Positions 26,826 through 35,891 of a DNA stretch of 64,000 nt are shown here, piece by piece. The stretch covers positions 1 through 64,000 of the forward strand of contig JAHDQA010000010.1 in NCBI GenBank assembly GCA_018434075.1, read 5' to 3'. The stretch's first letter is position 1. Each line of letters opens with the position of its first letter. The notes beneath the pieces are model-generated. The model was not told where the DNA came from and made no database searches. It saw only the letters and a program-made list of their open reading frames with translations. The position numbers and the translations under genes are program-made. Source of the stretch: Tissierellaceae bacterium (lineage in GTDB: Bacteria > Bacillota > Clostridia > Tissierellales > Tissierellaceae).

Positions 26826-26965
26826 GAATTCTCCTAATTATATTATATCTTTTGTTTTACCTATTTTATCATAAATTTCATAATTATTGATTAATTAATT
26901 GTATACAAAATAAAATTGTGTAGTATAATATTTATTAGGTACACGAAATATTTAAGAGGTGTAAA

Positions 26966-28336
26966 ATGAATTCAAAAGACAAAACTCATTTAATACTTAA
27001 TGGAAGTATATATAAAGCGCTTTTATACTTATCTGTGCCAATAATGATTAACAGCTTGATACAGACGATTTACAATCTGGTAGATGGTATATGGGTTAGC
27101 AAAATATCTTCTGTTCATTTTGCGGCTACTGCATTTGTTTGGCCTGTTAATTTTTTGTTTATTTCGATAGGTATAGGTTTATCAATTGCAGGAACTTCCA
27201 TTCTTTCTCAATTTATTGGAGCTAATAAAATAAAAGAGGCAAACGAACATGCTACCCAACTAATCGTATTGACAGTATTAAGTGCTATATTATTTAGCAC
27301 AATTGGGATTATATTTACACCATTTATTGTAAAATGGATGGGGGCAACTGGAGATTTGGCAAAATATGGGATCATATATTTAAGAATAACTTTTCTTGAT
27401 ATGCTCTTCATGTTTGTATTTTTTAATTATTCTTCTATAATGAACTCGCAAGGGAATACTTTATATCCCACTATATTTAGTGCTATATCAGCTACTATCA
27501 ATGCCATTTTAGATCCAATATTTATATTTACTTTTGACTTGGGGATTGCAGGAGCAGCTTATGCTACACTTTTGTCCAGAATTCTACTGGCTGTAGCTGG
27601 ACTTATACACCTTTATAGAGGAAACTCATTGATATTGCCAAGCTTCAAAGGGTTTAGATTTAATATAGGCATTATCAAGAACATTGTAAAAGTAGGATTG
27701 CCCACATCGGTTGGACAATCTGGAGCTGCTATTGGATTTATTGTATTAAACATGTTTATCGGGTCATATGGGACTGCTACAATCGCTGCCTATGCAATGG
27801 TAAATAGAATTACTTCCCTTATATCACAGCCAGCTATGGGACTTGGTTCTGCTTTAACAGCAATAGTTGGACAAAATATAGGAGCTAACCAAGAGAATAG
27901 AGTTAAAGAATCATTTAGCAAAGCTACGTTGTTAACATCAATACTAGGATTTATTGGGTGCTTTGTTTTATTGACATTTGACATAGAAATAATCAATTTT
28001 TTTATGCAATCAAAAGATGATCCTTCGGTAATAGAATTATCAGTAAACTATTTGAAATATATATCGTGGTCGATGCCATTGATGGGTATTTTTTCAGTAT
28101 TACAAGGTTTATTTCAAGGTACTGGAAACACTAAATACTCTATGACGATGGAGATTGGCAGGCTTTGGTTCGTTAGACTGCCTATGATTCTCATTTTTAA
28201 AAATTTTACTAATTGGGGAGCGTCTGGGATATGGTTTTCGATGAGCTTTAGCAATCTAATAGTGTGTCTTTATGGATTTTTAATTTACACTAAAGGTTTT
28301 TGGAAGAAAAGTGTTATTAATTTGGAGTCTCTGTAA
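26966..28336 (+). CDS. MATE family efflux transporter
   Basis: A 456-residue twelve-helix exporter of the MATE family (DinF/NorM-like). Typical parts are PIMINSLIQTIYNLVDGIWV at the start and GQNIGANQENRVKESF in the middle. The start follows AAGAGGTG. A TATAAT at 26924-26929 upstream is a likely -10 element. It is divergent from the hydrolase gene and ends at a strong shared terminator. The substrate is unknown. Confidence 0.9.
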   Translation: MNSKDKTHLILNGSIYKALLYLSVPIMINSLIQTIYNLVDGIWVSKISSVHFAATAFVWPVNFLFISIGIGLSIAGTSILSQFIGANKIKEANEHATQLIVLTVLSAILFSTIGIIFTPFIVKWMGATGDLAKYGIIYLRITFLDMLFMFVFFNYSSIMNSQGNTLYPTIFSAISATINAILDPIFIFTFDLGIAGAAYATLLSRILLAVAGLIHLYRGNSLILPSFKGFRFNIGIIKNIVKVGLPTSVGQSGAAIGFIVLNMFIGSYGTATIAAYAMVNRITSLISQPAMGLGSALTAIVGQNIGANQENRVKESFSKATLLTSILGFIGCFVLLTFDIEIINFFMQSKDDPSVIELSVNYLKYISWSMPLMGIFSVLQGLFQGTGNTKYSMTMEIGRLWFVRLPMILIFKNFTNWGASGIWFSMSFSNLIVCLYGFLIYTKGFWKKSVINLESL

Positions 28337-28343
28337 TTTTTTA

Positions 28344-28379
28344 AAAAGTTATAAGGATAAATTTATCCTTATAACTTTT
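28344..28379. terminator. Bidirectional terminator (36-base perfect palindrome)
   Basis: Bases 28344-28361 are perfectly complementary to 28362-28379, with A-rich and T-rich ends. The stop codon of the convergent zinc-ribbon gene (28369-28371) is inside. Confidence 0.85.
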
Positions 28380-28782
28380 CCCCGCATGATTTGCAATAAA
28401 TAGCATCCTCATCATTTAATGTTTCGCAGTTTCTACATTTTATTTTCACGATTTCTTTCTTTGTTTCACTTTTATCGACATTTTCCAACACATCATCAAT
28501 TACTCCACCCATTGCTTTACTATAAGGTTTCATATCTTCCCTAGCTTTTTCAGGATCCAAAATAATACCAGACCCAGCTACTCCCTTTGCACCGACTGTT
28601 CTAATGACTTGTCCCAAAGCTACCAAAATAAATCCTACAAAGGAAAGCATTGGCATGAAATTAAACATATTGCCAGTGAATACTATTACAAAATTACTTA
28701 AAAATAGGATCAAACCGATGATTGTTAGAAACATGCCAGCGTAGTATAAATTTTTTCTACTCTCAGGAATTTTATCAGACAT
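28369..28782 (-). CDS. Zinc-ribbon membrane protein
   Basis: A 137-residue protein with two hydrophobic helices (about residues 12-35 and 42-62), a soluble acidic middle, and a C-terminal zinc ribbon, CRNCETLNDEDAIYCKSCG. The family is widespread in Firmicutes without assigned function. The start has a weak GAAGAT site. It is monocistronic. Confidence 0.75.
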   Translation of the reverse strand: MSDKIPESRKNLYYAGMFLTIIGLILFLSNFVIVFTGNMFNFMPMLSFVGFILVALGQVIRTVGAKGVAGSGIILDPEKAREDMKPYSKAMGGVIDDVLENVDKSETKKEIVKIKCRNCETLNDEDAIYCKSCGEKL

Positions 28783-28852
28783 TTTATCATCTTCTTTCTT
28801 CGAAATAATTATATATTAGATTTATTATAACATAAACATGTAAAGCAATGGG

Positions 28853-28881
28853 TTGACGAATATTCTTCATTGGTATAAAAT
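28853..28881 (+). promoter_or_regulatory. Promoter candidate for the OPT transporter gene
   Basis: TTGACG (28853-28858), 17 bases, TAAAAT (28876-28881). An overlapping TATAAA gives the alternative spacing of 15. Confidence 0.55.
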
Positions 28882-28920
28882 TGTATTGTAAGAAAATTCA
28901 ATCAAGAAAGGAGAAGAGAG

Positions 28921-30849
28921 ATGGAAAAGAAAGAAGAATTTAAACCTTATATCCCTGCGGATAGAATAATGTCAGAGTTTTCGGTTGTTTCAGTATTATT
29001 GGGTATTTTTCTATGTATTGTTTTTGGAGCAGCCAATGCTTATATTGGGTTACGTGTTGGGATGACAGTTAGTGCATCTATTCCAGCAGCGGTATTATCA
29101 ATGGGGATTATAAGAGGGATTATGAAAAGGGATTCAATCCTAGAAAACAACATGGTTCAAACGATTGGATCAGCAGGCGAAGCTTTAGCAGCAGGTGCAA
29201 TATTTACCATGCCAGCTTTGTTTTTATGGGCTGATGAATTGGGAATGACAGCACCATCAATTTTAAGGATTGCATCAATATCATTGGTAGGAGGCTTGTT
29301 AGGAGTTTTATTTATGATTCCTTTAAGAAAAGCTCTTATAGTCAATGAGCATGGTGTTTTACCTTATCCAGAAGGAACTGCTTGCGCAGAAGTACTTATT
29401 GCGGGAGAAACTGGAGGGAGTAAAGCTAAAACAGTATTCCAAGGTTTAGGAATTGGGGCATTATTTAAATTCATAACAGATGGAATAAAATTATTTCCAT
29501 CAGAGATCGAATGGGCTATTCCAGGTTATAGAGGCGCTGCTGTAGGAATGGACACATTGCCAGCTTTACTAGGCGTTGGGTTTATAGTTGGACCACAGAT
29601 AGCCGCTTTCATGTTGGCTGGAGCAGTTTTAGGGTGGCTTGTAATCATACCTTTGATTGCACATCTAGGACAATTTGTGCCTGAAATAATTTATCCAGCG
29701 ACGGCTCCTTTAAGTGAACTTGTATTAGGCGAAGCTGGTTATTGGGACATATGGAACAATTACATCAGATACATCGGTGCAGGGGCTGTTGCATTTGGTG
29801 GTATTTTAAGTTTAATCAAGTCATTGCCTTTAATAGTAAGAACATTTAAAGACGCTTTAGGCAACTTAAGAAGCACATCAGGGGAACACCAAACCACTAT
29901 TAGAACAGATGAGGATATGTCCTTAAGAACAGTAATAATTGGAATTATAGTCATAGTTGTTCTCATAGGGCTTACTGATTTTATTCCAGTTGGAATCACA
30001 GGAGCGATAGTAATTGCAGTATTTGGATTTTTCTTTGCAACAGTATCATCGAGACTTGTTGGAATAATTGGGAGTAGCAATAATCCAGTATCAGGGATGA
30101 CCATAGCTACTCTTCTAATCACTTCAATCATATTTAAAGCTACTGGATTTGTGGGAGAAGCTGGAATGATCGGCGCTATTTCTGTTGGCTCTGTAATCTG
30201 CATTATCGCTGCTATGGCAGGCGATATGTCACAGGATTTAAAAACTGGATTTTTAGTTGGCGCTACACCTAAGAAACAACAAATAGGTGAAGTAATTGGA
30301 GCAGTAGTTTCAGCTTTAGTCATTGGATATATATTATTGTTACTAAATAAAGCATGGGGATTTGGAACAAGCGAATTGCCAGCACCTCAAGCAACTATGA
30401 TGAAAATGGTTGTTGAAGGAGTAATGGGAGGACAGCTTCCTTGGCCATTGGTATTTATAGGAGTTGGAATAGGTATAGTTGTTGAACTTTTAGGCATTCA
30501 AATTCTTCCGTTTGCAGTTGGTTTATACTTGCCAATTCATTTAAGCACACCTATTATGTTAGGTGGTATCATAAGAGGATTGTTAGAAAAGAGACATAAA
30601 GAAGATAAAGAATTAGACAATAAAGTGGAATCTGGAATATTATTCTCATCAGGCTTAATCGCTGGCGAGGGTGTTATTGGGATACTTTTGGCAGTATTGG
30701 CAATAATACCTCTTGCAGGTGGGAAGAGCGTAGGAGAAGCAATAGCTGTAGGAAACAATGTTCTTGGACAATGGGGTTCATTGATATTATTCGGCGGTTT
30801 AGCTTTCTTACTAATTAGAAAATCATTCTATGCTAAAAAGGAAAGTTAA
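28921..30849 (+). CDS. OPT family oligopeptide transporter
   Basis: A 642-residue, strongly hydrophobic protein with about fifteen membrane segments. NAYIGLRVGMTVSASIP near the N-terminus and SGMTIATLLITSI in the middle are OPT hallmarks. OPT proteins import small peptides or metal chelates by proton symport. The next gene, a PqqD-like protein, is 13 bases away and surely cotranscribed. A GGAGAAGAG site precedes the ATG. Confidence 0.9.
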   Translation: MEKKEEFKPYIPADRIMSEFSVVSVLLGIFLCIVFGAANAYIGLRVGMTVSASIPAAVLSMGIIRGIMKRDSILENNMVQTIGSAGEALAAGAIFTMPALFLWADELGMTAPSILRIASISLVGGLLGVLFMIPLRKALIVNEHGVLPYPEGTACAEVLIAGETGGSKAKTVFQGLGIGALFKFITDGIKLFPSEIEWAIPGYRGAAVGMDTLPALLGVGFIVGPQIAAFMLAGAVLGWLVIIPLIAHLGQFVPEIIYPATAPLSELVLGEAGYWDIWNNYIRYIGAGAVAFGGILSLIKSLPLIVRTFKDALGNLRSTSGEHQTTIRTDEDMSLRTVIIGIIVIVVLIGLTDFIPVGITGAIVIAVFGFFFATVSSRLVGIIGSSNNPVSGMTIATLLITSIIFKATGFVGEAGMIGAISVGSVICIIAAMAGDMSQDLKTGFLVGATPKKQQIGEVIGAVVSALVIGYILLLLNKAWGFGTSELPAPQATMMKMVVEGVMGGQLPWPLVFIGVGIGIVVELLGIQILPFAVGLYLPIHLSTPIMLGGIIRGLLEKRHKEDKELDNKVESGILFSSGLIAGEGVIGILLAVLAIIPLAGGKSVGEAIAVGNNVLGQWGSLILFGGLAFLLIRKSFYAKKES

Positions 30850-30862
30850 TTGATGTGCAACT

Positions 30863-31225
30863 ATGAGAAATAAGAGTAAAACTAATGAAAATTATTTGGA
30901 CTATATTCCTAGAAAGTCTTCTAAAATAAGCACTAATCATAAAGAAGACGGTTCACTACAATTAATTGTTCCTAGAGATTCTCGCTTCGAGAGAATAGTA
31001 AGAAAGATAATGATTACTCCAGAATCATTTAAAATCGATTTAGATGAATTTGGCTCATTTATTTGGATGAGTATTGATGGAGAGAGGAATGTATACCAAA
31101 TTGCTGAACTAGTAAGAGAAAAATTTGGAGATAAAGCCGAACCTCTATACGATAGACTTATAAAATTTATGGTGATTTTAGAGAATAATAAATTTATATT
31201 TATGACTAATAAAGACCGCAAGTAA
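30863..31225 (+). CDS. PqqD-like protein (RRE fold)
   Basis: A 120-residue protein whose residues 45-115 match the PqqD fold: LDEFGSFIWMSIDGERNVYQ followed by IAELVREKFGD and a final helix. PqqD proteins hold precursor peptides for modifying enzymes in RiPP pathways. None of those enzymes, nor a precursor, is visible here. The basic N-terminal 40 residues are poorly conserved. Its partnership with the OPT transporter suggests a peptide-recognition role outside classic RiPP biosynthesis, which is inference. Confidence 0.75.
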   Translation: MRNKSKTNENYLDYIPRKSSKISTNHKEDGSLQLIVPRDSRFERIVRKIMITPESFKIDLDEFGSFIWMSIDGERNVYQIAELVREKFGDKAEPLYDRLIKFMVILENNKFIFMTNKDRK

Positions 31226-31242
31226 TTATTGCGGTCTTTATT
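31208..31242 (+). terminator. Strong intrinsic terminator after the pqqD-like gene
   Basis: A 14-bp perfect stem (31208-31221 with 31229-31242) with seven loop bases containing the stop codon at 31223-31225, then TTTTATG. Confidence 0.92.
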
Positions 31243-31272
31243 TTTATGATAAAATATAATTAAATAAAGGGG

Positions 31273-32009
31273 ATGATTGAAATAGAGCGCAAGAAGAGGG
31301 TTTTATTAGTAGCAATGACGATGTTTTAATTGATTTACTCATGCCTAATAAAGATGGAATAAACATAGTGAAAGATTTTCAGAATATAAAAGATAAGCCT
31401 ATATTTATAATGTTGTCTCAAGTAAGTTCTAAAGACATGATAGCAAAAGCATATGAAAGTGGAATAGAATTTTTCGTTCAAAAACCAGTCAATGCAATTG
31501 AAGTTGAAAATGTTGTAAAAAAAGTAAAGGAAAAATTAGATATGCAAAATAAACTGAATGAAATTCAAAAATTATTTGGTGCTAATGAAACTGTTAATAG
31601 GTCTGATGAAAAAAAATATGAAGAGAAAATAATATCAATTTTACAAAAAATAGGCATTTTAGGAGAAAATGGGAGTAGAGATATCGTCAACATAGTAATG
31701 CTATTGATCGAAAGCAAGCGATACATGAAAGACTATACTCTGAAAGAATTATTCAGTGATTATGACACTAATACAAAGACAGTTGAGCAAAGGATTAGGA
31801 GAGCAGTAAATGCAGGATTGATAAATATAGCTAATTTAGGTATAGAAGATAATTTGAATGAAGTATTTTTAGAATATTCTAATAGTCTATATAGCTTTGA
31901 ACAGGTAAAAATTGAAATGGACTATTTGAGAAGAAAAAGCTCTAAAAGAGGTAAAGTTAATCTAAAGAAATTTATGGAAGCTCTTTGCTTATATGTTGTT
32001 AGTGAATAA
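31273..32009 (+). pseudogene. Broken GlnL/YcbB-type response regulator
   Basis: The longest frame with an ATG (31341-32009, 222 residues) begins in the middle of a receiver domain: DVLIDLLMPNKDG holds the phosphorylation Asp, but the first strand and its acidic residues are absent. Reading upstream in the same frame gives no start before a TGA at 31278. In another frame an ATG at 31273, after AAAGGGG, encodes MIEIERKKRVLLVA, which looks like a receiver first strand, then stops at 31329. This suggests a deletion of about 40 codons with a frameshift. The C-terminal half resembles the YcbB DNA-binding domain of Bacillus GlnL. No sensor kinase remains. Confidence 0.68.
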
Positions 32010-32043
32010 ATGAGTAAAAATATTCAGAAACTTTTTTGAATTT

Positions 32044-32059
32044 ATTTGTAGTATTTTGT
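32044..32059 (+). promoter_or_regulatory. GlnL-type direct repeat before the AgcS symporter gene
   Basis: ATTTGT-AGTA-TTTTGT is one base from TTTTGT-N4-TTTTGT, which I recall as the Bacillus GlnL target in the glutaminase/glnT promoter. A -10 candidate TATACT lies at 32081-32086, so the repeat sits around the -35 position, as expected for an activator. Confidence 0.5.
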
Positions 32060-32121
32060 TACTTTCTGAAACCAACAACTTATACTCTAATAAAGTTGTT
32101 TAAATTATGGAGGTGTTGGTT

Positions 32122-33588
32122 TTGGAACAACTAATGGAAATCGTTAACATGGCTAGCAAAGTGCTCTGGGATTATATACTAATATTTGGATTGATGGGGA
32201 TTGGAATCTTTATGACAATAAAATTGAAATTCCCACAATTCTCAAGAGTATTCCCTGCACTTAAAAAAATGATTAGCGGAATAATTAAAAATGAAAAACC
32301 AGAAGATGGAAAGATGTCTCCATTTCAAGCATTATCAACTGCTGTTGCAGCACAAGTAGGGACAGGTAATATAGTGGGAGTTGCTACCGCAATTGCATCA
32401 GGAGGTCCAGGTGCAGCCTTCTGGATGTTATTAGCTGCTTTCTTTGGAATGGCGACCATATTTAGTGAAGCGGTATTGGCACAAAAGTACCGTGAAGAGA
32501 AGGATGGAGAGTTAGTTGGTGGGCCGGCATATTATATGAAAAATGGACTGAAGTCTAAAGGCTTAGCAAAGTTTTTTGCTATAACAGCTTCCGTAGGGCT
32601 TGGCGTTGTAGGAGTAATGGTTCAATCCAATTCAATTGCAGGAGCTGTAAATAGTGCATTTGGTGTTCCAGTAATATTCATAACAATCCTATTGGCTTTA
32701 ATAGTTTTTAAAATATTAATTGGTGGAATGGGCAGCATTGCAAAATTCTCGGAAAAAGTTGTTCCTATCATGGCGATGATGTATATTTTAGGAAGCTTTG
32801 CAATAATTGCATTTAATATAAGCAATTTAATACCAGCTATAAAGAGCATATTTATTGGAGCATTTTCTCCAAAAGCAATTGGAGGAGGAGCGTTAGGGAT
32901 CACAATACAACAGACTATTAGATTTGGTTTAGCAAGAGGTTTGTTTTCTAATGAAGCAGGACTTGGTTCAACACCACATTCACATGCGGTAGCAGATACT
33001 TCTCATCCAGCAGAACAAGGATTTGTAGCTATGATAGGAGTATTTATTTCAACGTTCTTAATCTGTTTATCGACAGTAATGGTCAATATCACTTCAGGTT
33101 CTTACAATGCTTTAATAAGTGTTTCAAAGATGGCTGAAAGTGCTACTATTATGACACAAAATGGTTTTAGTTCTGTATATGGTAATTTTGGTGCAATGTT
33201 TCTAGCTATATGTCTATCTTTTTTCTCATTAACTACAATTGTAGGCTGGTATTTTTTTGCTGAAGCTAATATCAAGTATTTATTCAGCTCTAAAAAATCA
33301 ACATTGACAATGTTTAAAATAATTTCTGTTTTATCATTATCGGTTGGAACATTTGCCAATCCGACTTATATATGGCAATTAGTAGATTTATTTACAGGAT
33401 TGATGGCTTTACCAAACATAATAACGCTGTTTATTCTATCAAAAGAAGTCAAAGAAATTTTATTTGACTATGATAGATGTAAAGAACAAGGGTTTATTCA
33501 TTGGGAATATGCTCATCAAAACGAAGAAAGCAAAGATAAGAAACTCAAACGATTAAAGGGCGGATTAAGTACCACAATTATTGAATAA
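32122..33588 (+). CDS. Sodium:amino acid (alanine/glycine/glutamine) symporter, AgcS family
   Basis: A 488-residue symporter with about eleven helices. AgcS signatures are GTGNIVGVA, GGPGAAFWM, and ARGLFSNEAGLGSTPHSHA. An ATG at 32107 is in frame, but GGAGGTG at 32109-32115 points to the TTG at 32122. In Bacillus the GlnK-GlnL system controls the AgcS-type glutamine carrier GlnT. The GlnL-like remnant and GlnL-type repeat immediately upstream make glutamine the best guess here, with alanine or glycine as alternatives. The gene is followed by a terminator. Confidence 0.9.
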   Translation: MEQLMEIVNMASKVLWDYILIFGLMGIGIFMTIKLKFPQFSRVFPALKKMISGIIKNEKPEDGKMSPFQALSTAVAAQVGTGNIVGVATAIASGGPGAAFWMLLAAFFGMATIFSEAVLAQKYREEKDGELVGGPAYYMKNGLKSKGLAKFFAITASVGLGVVGVMVQSNSIAGAVNSAFGVPVIFITILLALIVFKILIGGMGSIAKFSEKVVPIMAMMYILGSFAIIAFNISNLIPAIKSIFIGAFSPKAIGGGALGITIQQTIRFGLARGLFSNEAGLGSTPHSHAVADTSHPAEQGFVAMIGVFISTFLICLSTVMVNITSGSYNALISVSKMAESATIMTQNGFSSVYGNFGAMFLAICLSFFSLTTIVGWYFFAEANIKYLFSSKKSTLTMFKIISVLSLSVGTFANPTYIWQLVDLFTGLMALPNIITLFILSKEVKEILFDYDRCKEQGFIHWEYAHQNEESKDKKLKRLKGGLSTTIIE

Positions 33589-33662
33589 TTGAGAAGACTA
33601 CAAGAAATGAATTACTATTAAGGGAATCCATTTCAAAAATTGACATATAATTTCAACAATGC

Positions 33663-33693
33663 AAATATCAGCCGTGAAAATTGGCTGATATTT
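33663..33693 (+). terminator. Intrinsic terminator after the symporter region
   Basis: AAATATCAGCC (33663-33673) pairs perfectly with GGCTGATATTT (33683-33693), followed by ATTATAAG. It lies 75 bases after the symporter stop. The stretch between holds nothing I can name. Confidence 0.7.
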
Positions 33694-33795
33694 ATTATAA
33701 GAAAGTGGGATTAACTTTATAGAAAGCAAGTAGTCGATAAATTTTTTTTATGTTATACTTTACATATAAGTACTAGATAATCAGAGGTTGATAAA

Positions 33796-34218
33796 ATGAA
33801 AGATATTAATAAGATTTTAAAACTTGGAGATAAAATTATAATTATATTGATAGTAGTTTTATCTTTGTCATGGATAGCTTATATTCCTGTAATTTCAGAC
33901 AACTTAAATCAGAAAGTAGCAGTAGTTAAGATCAAAGATGAAGTTATTTTCAAGCATGAAATTGATGACAATAAAGACGAAGTTGTGCCGTTTGAATTTG
34001 AAGTAAAGGGAGAAAAATATACTGGATATCTAGAAATTAAAGATGGAGCAGTTAGACTACAAAGATTACCTGAAGAAATAGTGCCTCTTGGTATTCACAA
34101 TGATATGGGTTTTATAAAGAGCGAATATGAAATAATAGTTGCATTGCCAATCAGTATGACAGTAACGATAGAAAACAATCAAAGTGAGAATCAAGAAATC
34201 GACTATATTGTTCAGTAG
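33796..34218 (+). CDS. NusG domain II-like (COG5341) membrane-anchored protein
   Basis: A 140-residue protein with one N-terminal membrane helix (about residues 13-34) and an extracellular beta-rich domain matching the NusG_II family: two short sheets around KYTGYLEIKDGAVRLQRLPE and a Gly-rich loop with H. Members are often next to Gx transporters or FMN-linked lipoproteins, but here it stands alone. The function is unknown. It ends overlapping the tail of the convergent traX-like gene by seven bases without a terminator. Confidence 0.72.
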   Translation: MKDINKILKLGDKIIIILIVVLSLSWIAYIPVISDNLNQKVAVVKIKDEVIFKHEIDDNKDEVVPFEFEVKGEKYTGYLEIKDGAVRLQRLPEEIVPLGIHNDMGFIKSEYEIIVALPISMTVTIENNQSENQEIDYIVQ

Positions 34219-34895
34219 TAAAATTTAATCAAAGCAAATATAAAGAGATGCAGAGGATAGGCTATATAGAATAGCAACTGCATCTTTTTGTTCTTTAAGC
34301 CTAGTTTGTTATTGTAGAAATATAAAGGGATGAGACTTAAAAGAGCATAATTTTGAAGATACATTCCAGTTATATAATTAGTTGCAAATAATATAATTCC
34401 TGTCAGGATTAGATTTTTTGGCTTATTTAAGTTCTTAGTAAAATAGAATGCCAATATATATATGATGCCGATAAAATTATAGTCAACGTACATAAGTGAT
34501 GAAATCATAAAAGAAATTATTATGATTATAGGAACTAAATAATTCTTACCTAATGAGTATTTATTGATAAAATAAATTGTCATTAAGCCTATAAAAAGTG
34601 TAAAGAAAATATTTTGATGAAAATAATTTATTTGACCATAAAATGCATAATCAAAAGGCAATTCGGATATAATTGCAAAAATAAACAATCTCTCTGCATA
34701 TTTTTTAATGTTAGAAGTGTGCAGAAAACCTTGAACCAATAAAAAACAATATATTGGAAAGGCAATTCTTCCAATAATTCTAAAAAGTATTACATCAGGT
34801 TCGAAAATAGCACCATAATGATCTATTATCATTGTTGTTAAAGCAATTAATTTTAAAAGAAAATTATTCATATTATTCATGTGTGATATAGTCAT
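34212..34895 (-). CDS. TraX-like membrane protein (putative acetyltransferase)
   Basis: A 227-residue protein with seven or eight membrane helices. It has the TraX family opening LKLIALTTMIIDHYGAIF and GRIAFPIYCFLLVQGF, followed by conserved ISELPFD. TraX acetylates F-pilin in enterobacteria, while chromosomal relatives in Firmicutes have unknown substrates, perhaps cell-surface polymers. The start is uncertain: ATGs at 34895, 34880 and 34871 are in frame, and homology favours the last. The AAAGGAGA site at 34911-34918 instead sits close to an out-of-frame ATG at 34908. Confidence 0.78.
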   Translation of the reverse strand: MTISHMNNMNNFLLKLIALTTMIIDHYGAIFEPDVILFRIIGRIAFPIYCFLLVQGFLHTSNIKKYAERLFIFAIISELPFDYAFYGQINYFHQNIFFTLFIGLMTIYFINKYSLGKNYLVPIIIIISFMISSLMYVDYNFIGIIYILAFYFTKNLNKPKNLILTGIILFATNYITGMYLQNYALLSLIPLYFYNNKLGLKNKKMQLLFYIAYPLHLFIFALIKFYY

Positions 34896-34976
34896 CGACT
34901 AAAATCATACTCTCCTTTGCCATTTATTCAGATTATAACATAATCATTTAAAAAATAATATAAAAGAGGTGAAAAA

Positions 34977-35891
34977 ATGGAAAAAATAATTGAAGTCAAG
35001 GATTTATTTAAATCGTTTGGTGAAATTAAAGCAGTTAATGGAATCAATTTCTTTGTGGAAGAGGGAAAACTATTTGCTTTTTTAGGGCCAAATGGTGCTG
35101 GTAAAAGCACTACAATAGACATATTGAGTACTTTAAGGCAAAAAGATAGTGGTGAAGTATTGATTAATGGTTATGAGTTAGGTAAAGAAGATCAGTCTAT
35201 AAGAAATTGCATTGGCGTAGTATTTCAAGATAGCTTATTAGATAATTTACTTACAGTAAGAGAAAACTTGTATGTAAGAGGAAGTTTTTACGATATAGAG
35301 AAAAATAAATTAGATGATGTCATAAAAGATGTAAGTCAAAAATGTGGCATCAATGATTTATTAAATAGGAGATATGGAAAACTTTCGGGGGGTCAAAAAA
35401 GAAGGTGTGATATTGCTAGGGCGCTTTTAAACATACCTAGAATACTTTTTTTAGATGAACCAACAGTTGGCTTAGACCCTCAGACCAGACAATCTATTTG
35501 GCATACAATAAGAGATATACAAGAGAAAGCGAACACTACAGTGTTTATGACGACCCACTATATGGAGGAAGCTAGTAATGCTGATTATATAGTAATAATT
35601 GATGACGGCAAAATAGTCGCATCTGGTACTCCGCAAGATTTAAAATCAAAATACACCTCAGATAAATTGATAATGTGGGCAAAAGACATAAGTAAAATTT
35701 TAGATTATTTAAAAATAAATAATTATAAATATTCAACAAAGAACGATGAAATAGTTGTAGAGCTAAATAATTCAAAAGAGTCAATACCTATATTGGAAGC
35801 AAATAAAGATTTTATAATGAGCTTTGAAGTGATAAAAGGGACAATGGATGATGTGTTTATATCTATTACAGGAAAGGAGATAAGAGATTGA
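34977..35891 (+). CDS. ABC transporter ATP-binding protein (DrrA-like)
   Basis: A 304-residue ATPase with Walker A GPNGAGKST near residue 38, signature KLSGGQKRRCDIARAL and Walker B LFLDEPTVGLDP. The roughly 80-residue C-terminal extension is as in DrrA/NodI exporters. Forms a two-gene exporter with the overlapping permease. The cargo is unknown. Confidence 0.92.
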   Translation: MEKIIEVKDLFKSFGEIKAVNGINFFVEEGKLFAFLGPNGAGKSTTIDILSTLRQKDSGEVLINGYELGKEDQSIRNCIGVVFQDSLLDNLLTVRENLYVRGSFYDIEKNKLDDVIKDVSQKCGINDLLNRRYGKLSGGQKRRCDIARALLNIPRILFLDEPTVGLDPQTRQSIWHTIRDIQEKANTTVFMTTHYMEEASNADYIVIIDDGKIVASGTPQDLKSKYTSDKLIMWAKDISKILDYLKINNYKYSTKNDEIVVELNNSKESIPILEANKDFIMSFEVIKGTMDDVFISITGKEIRD

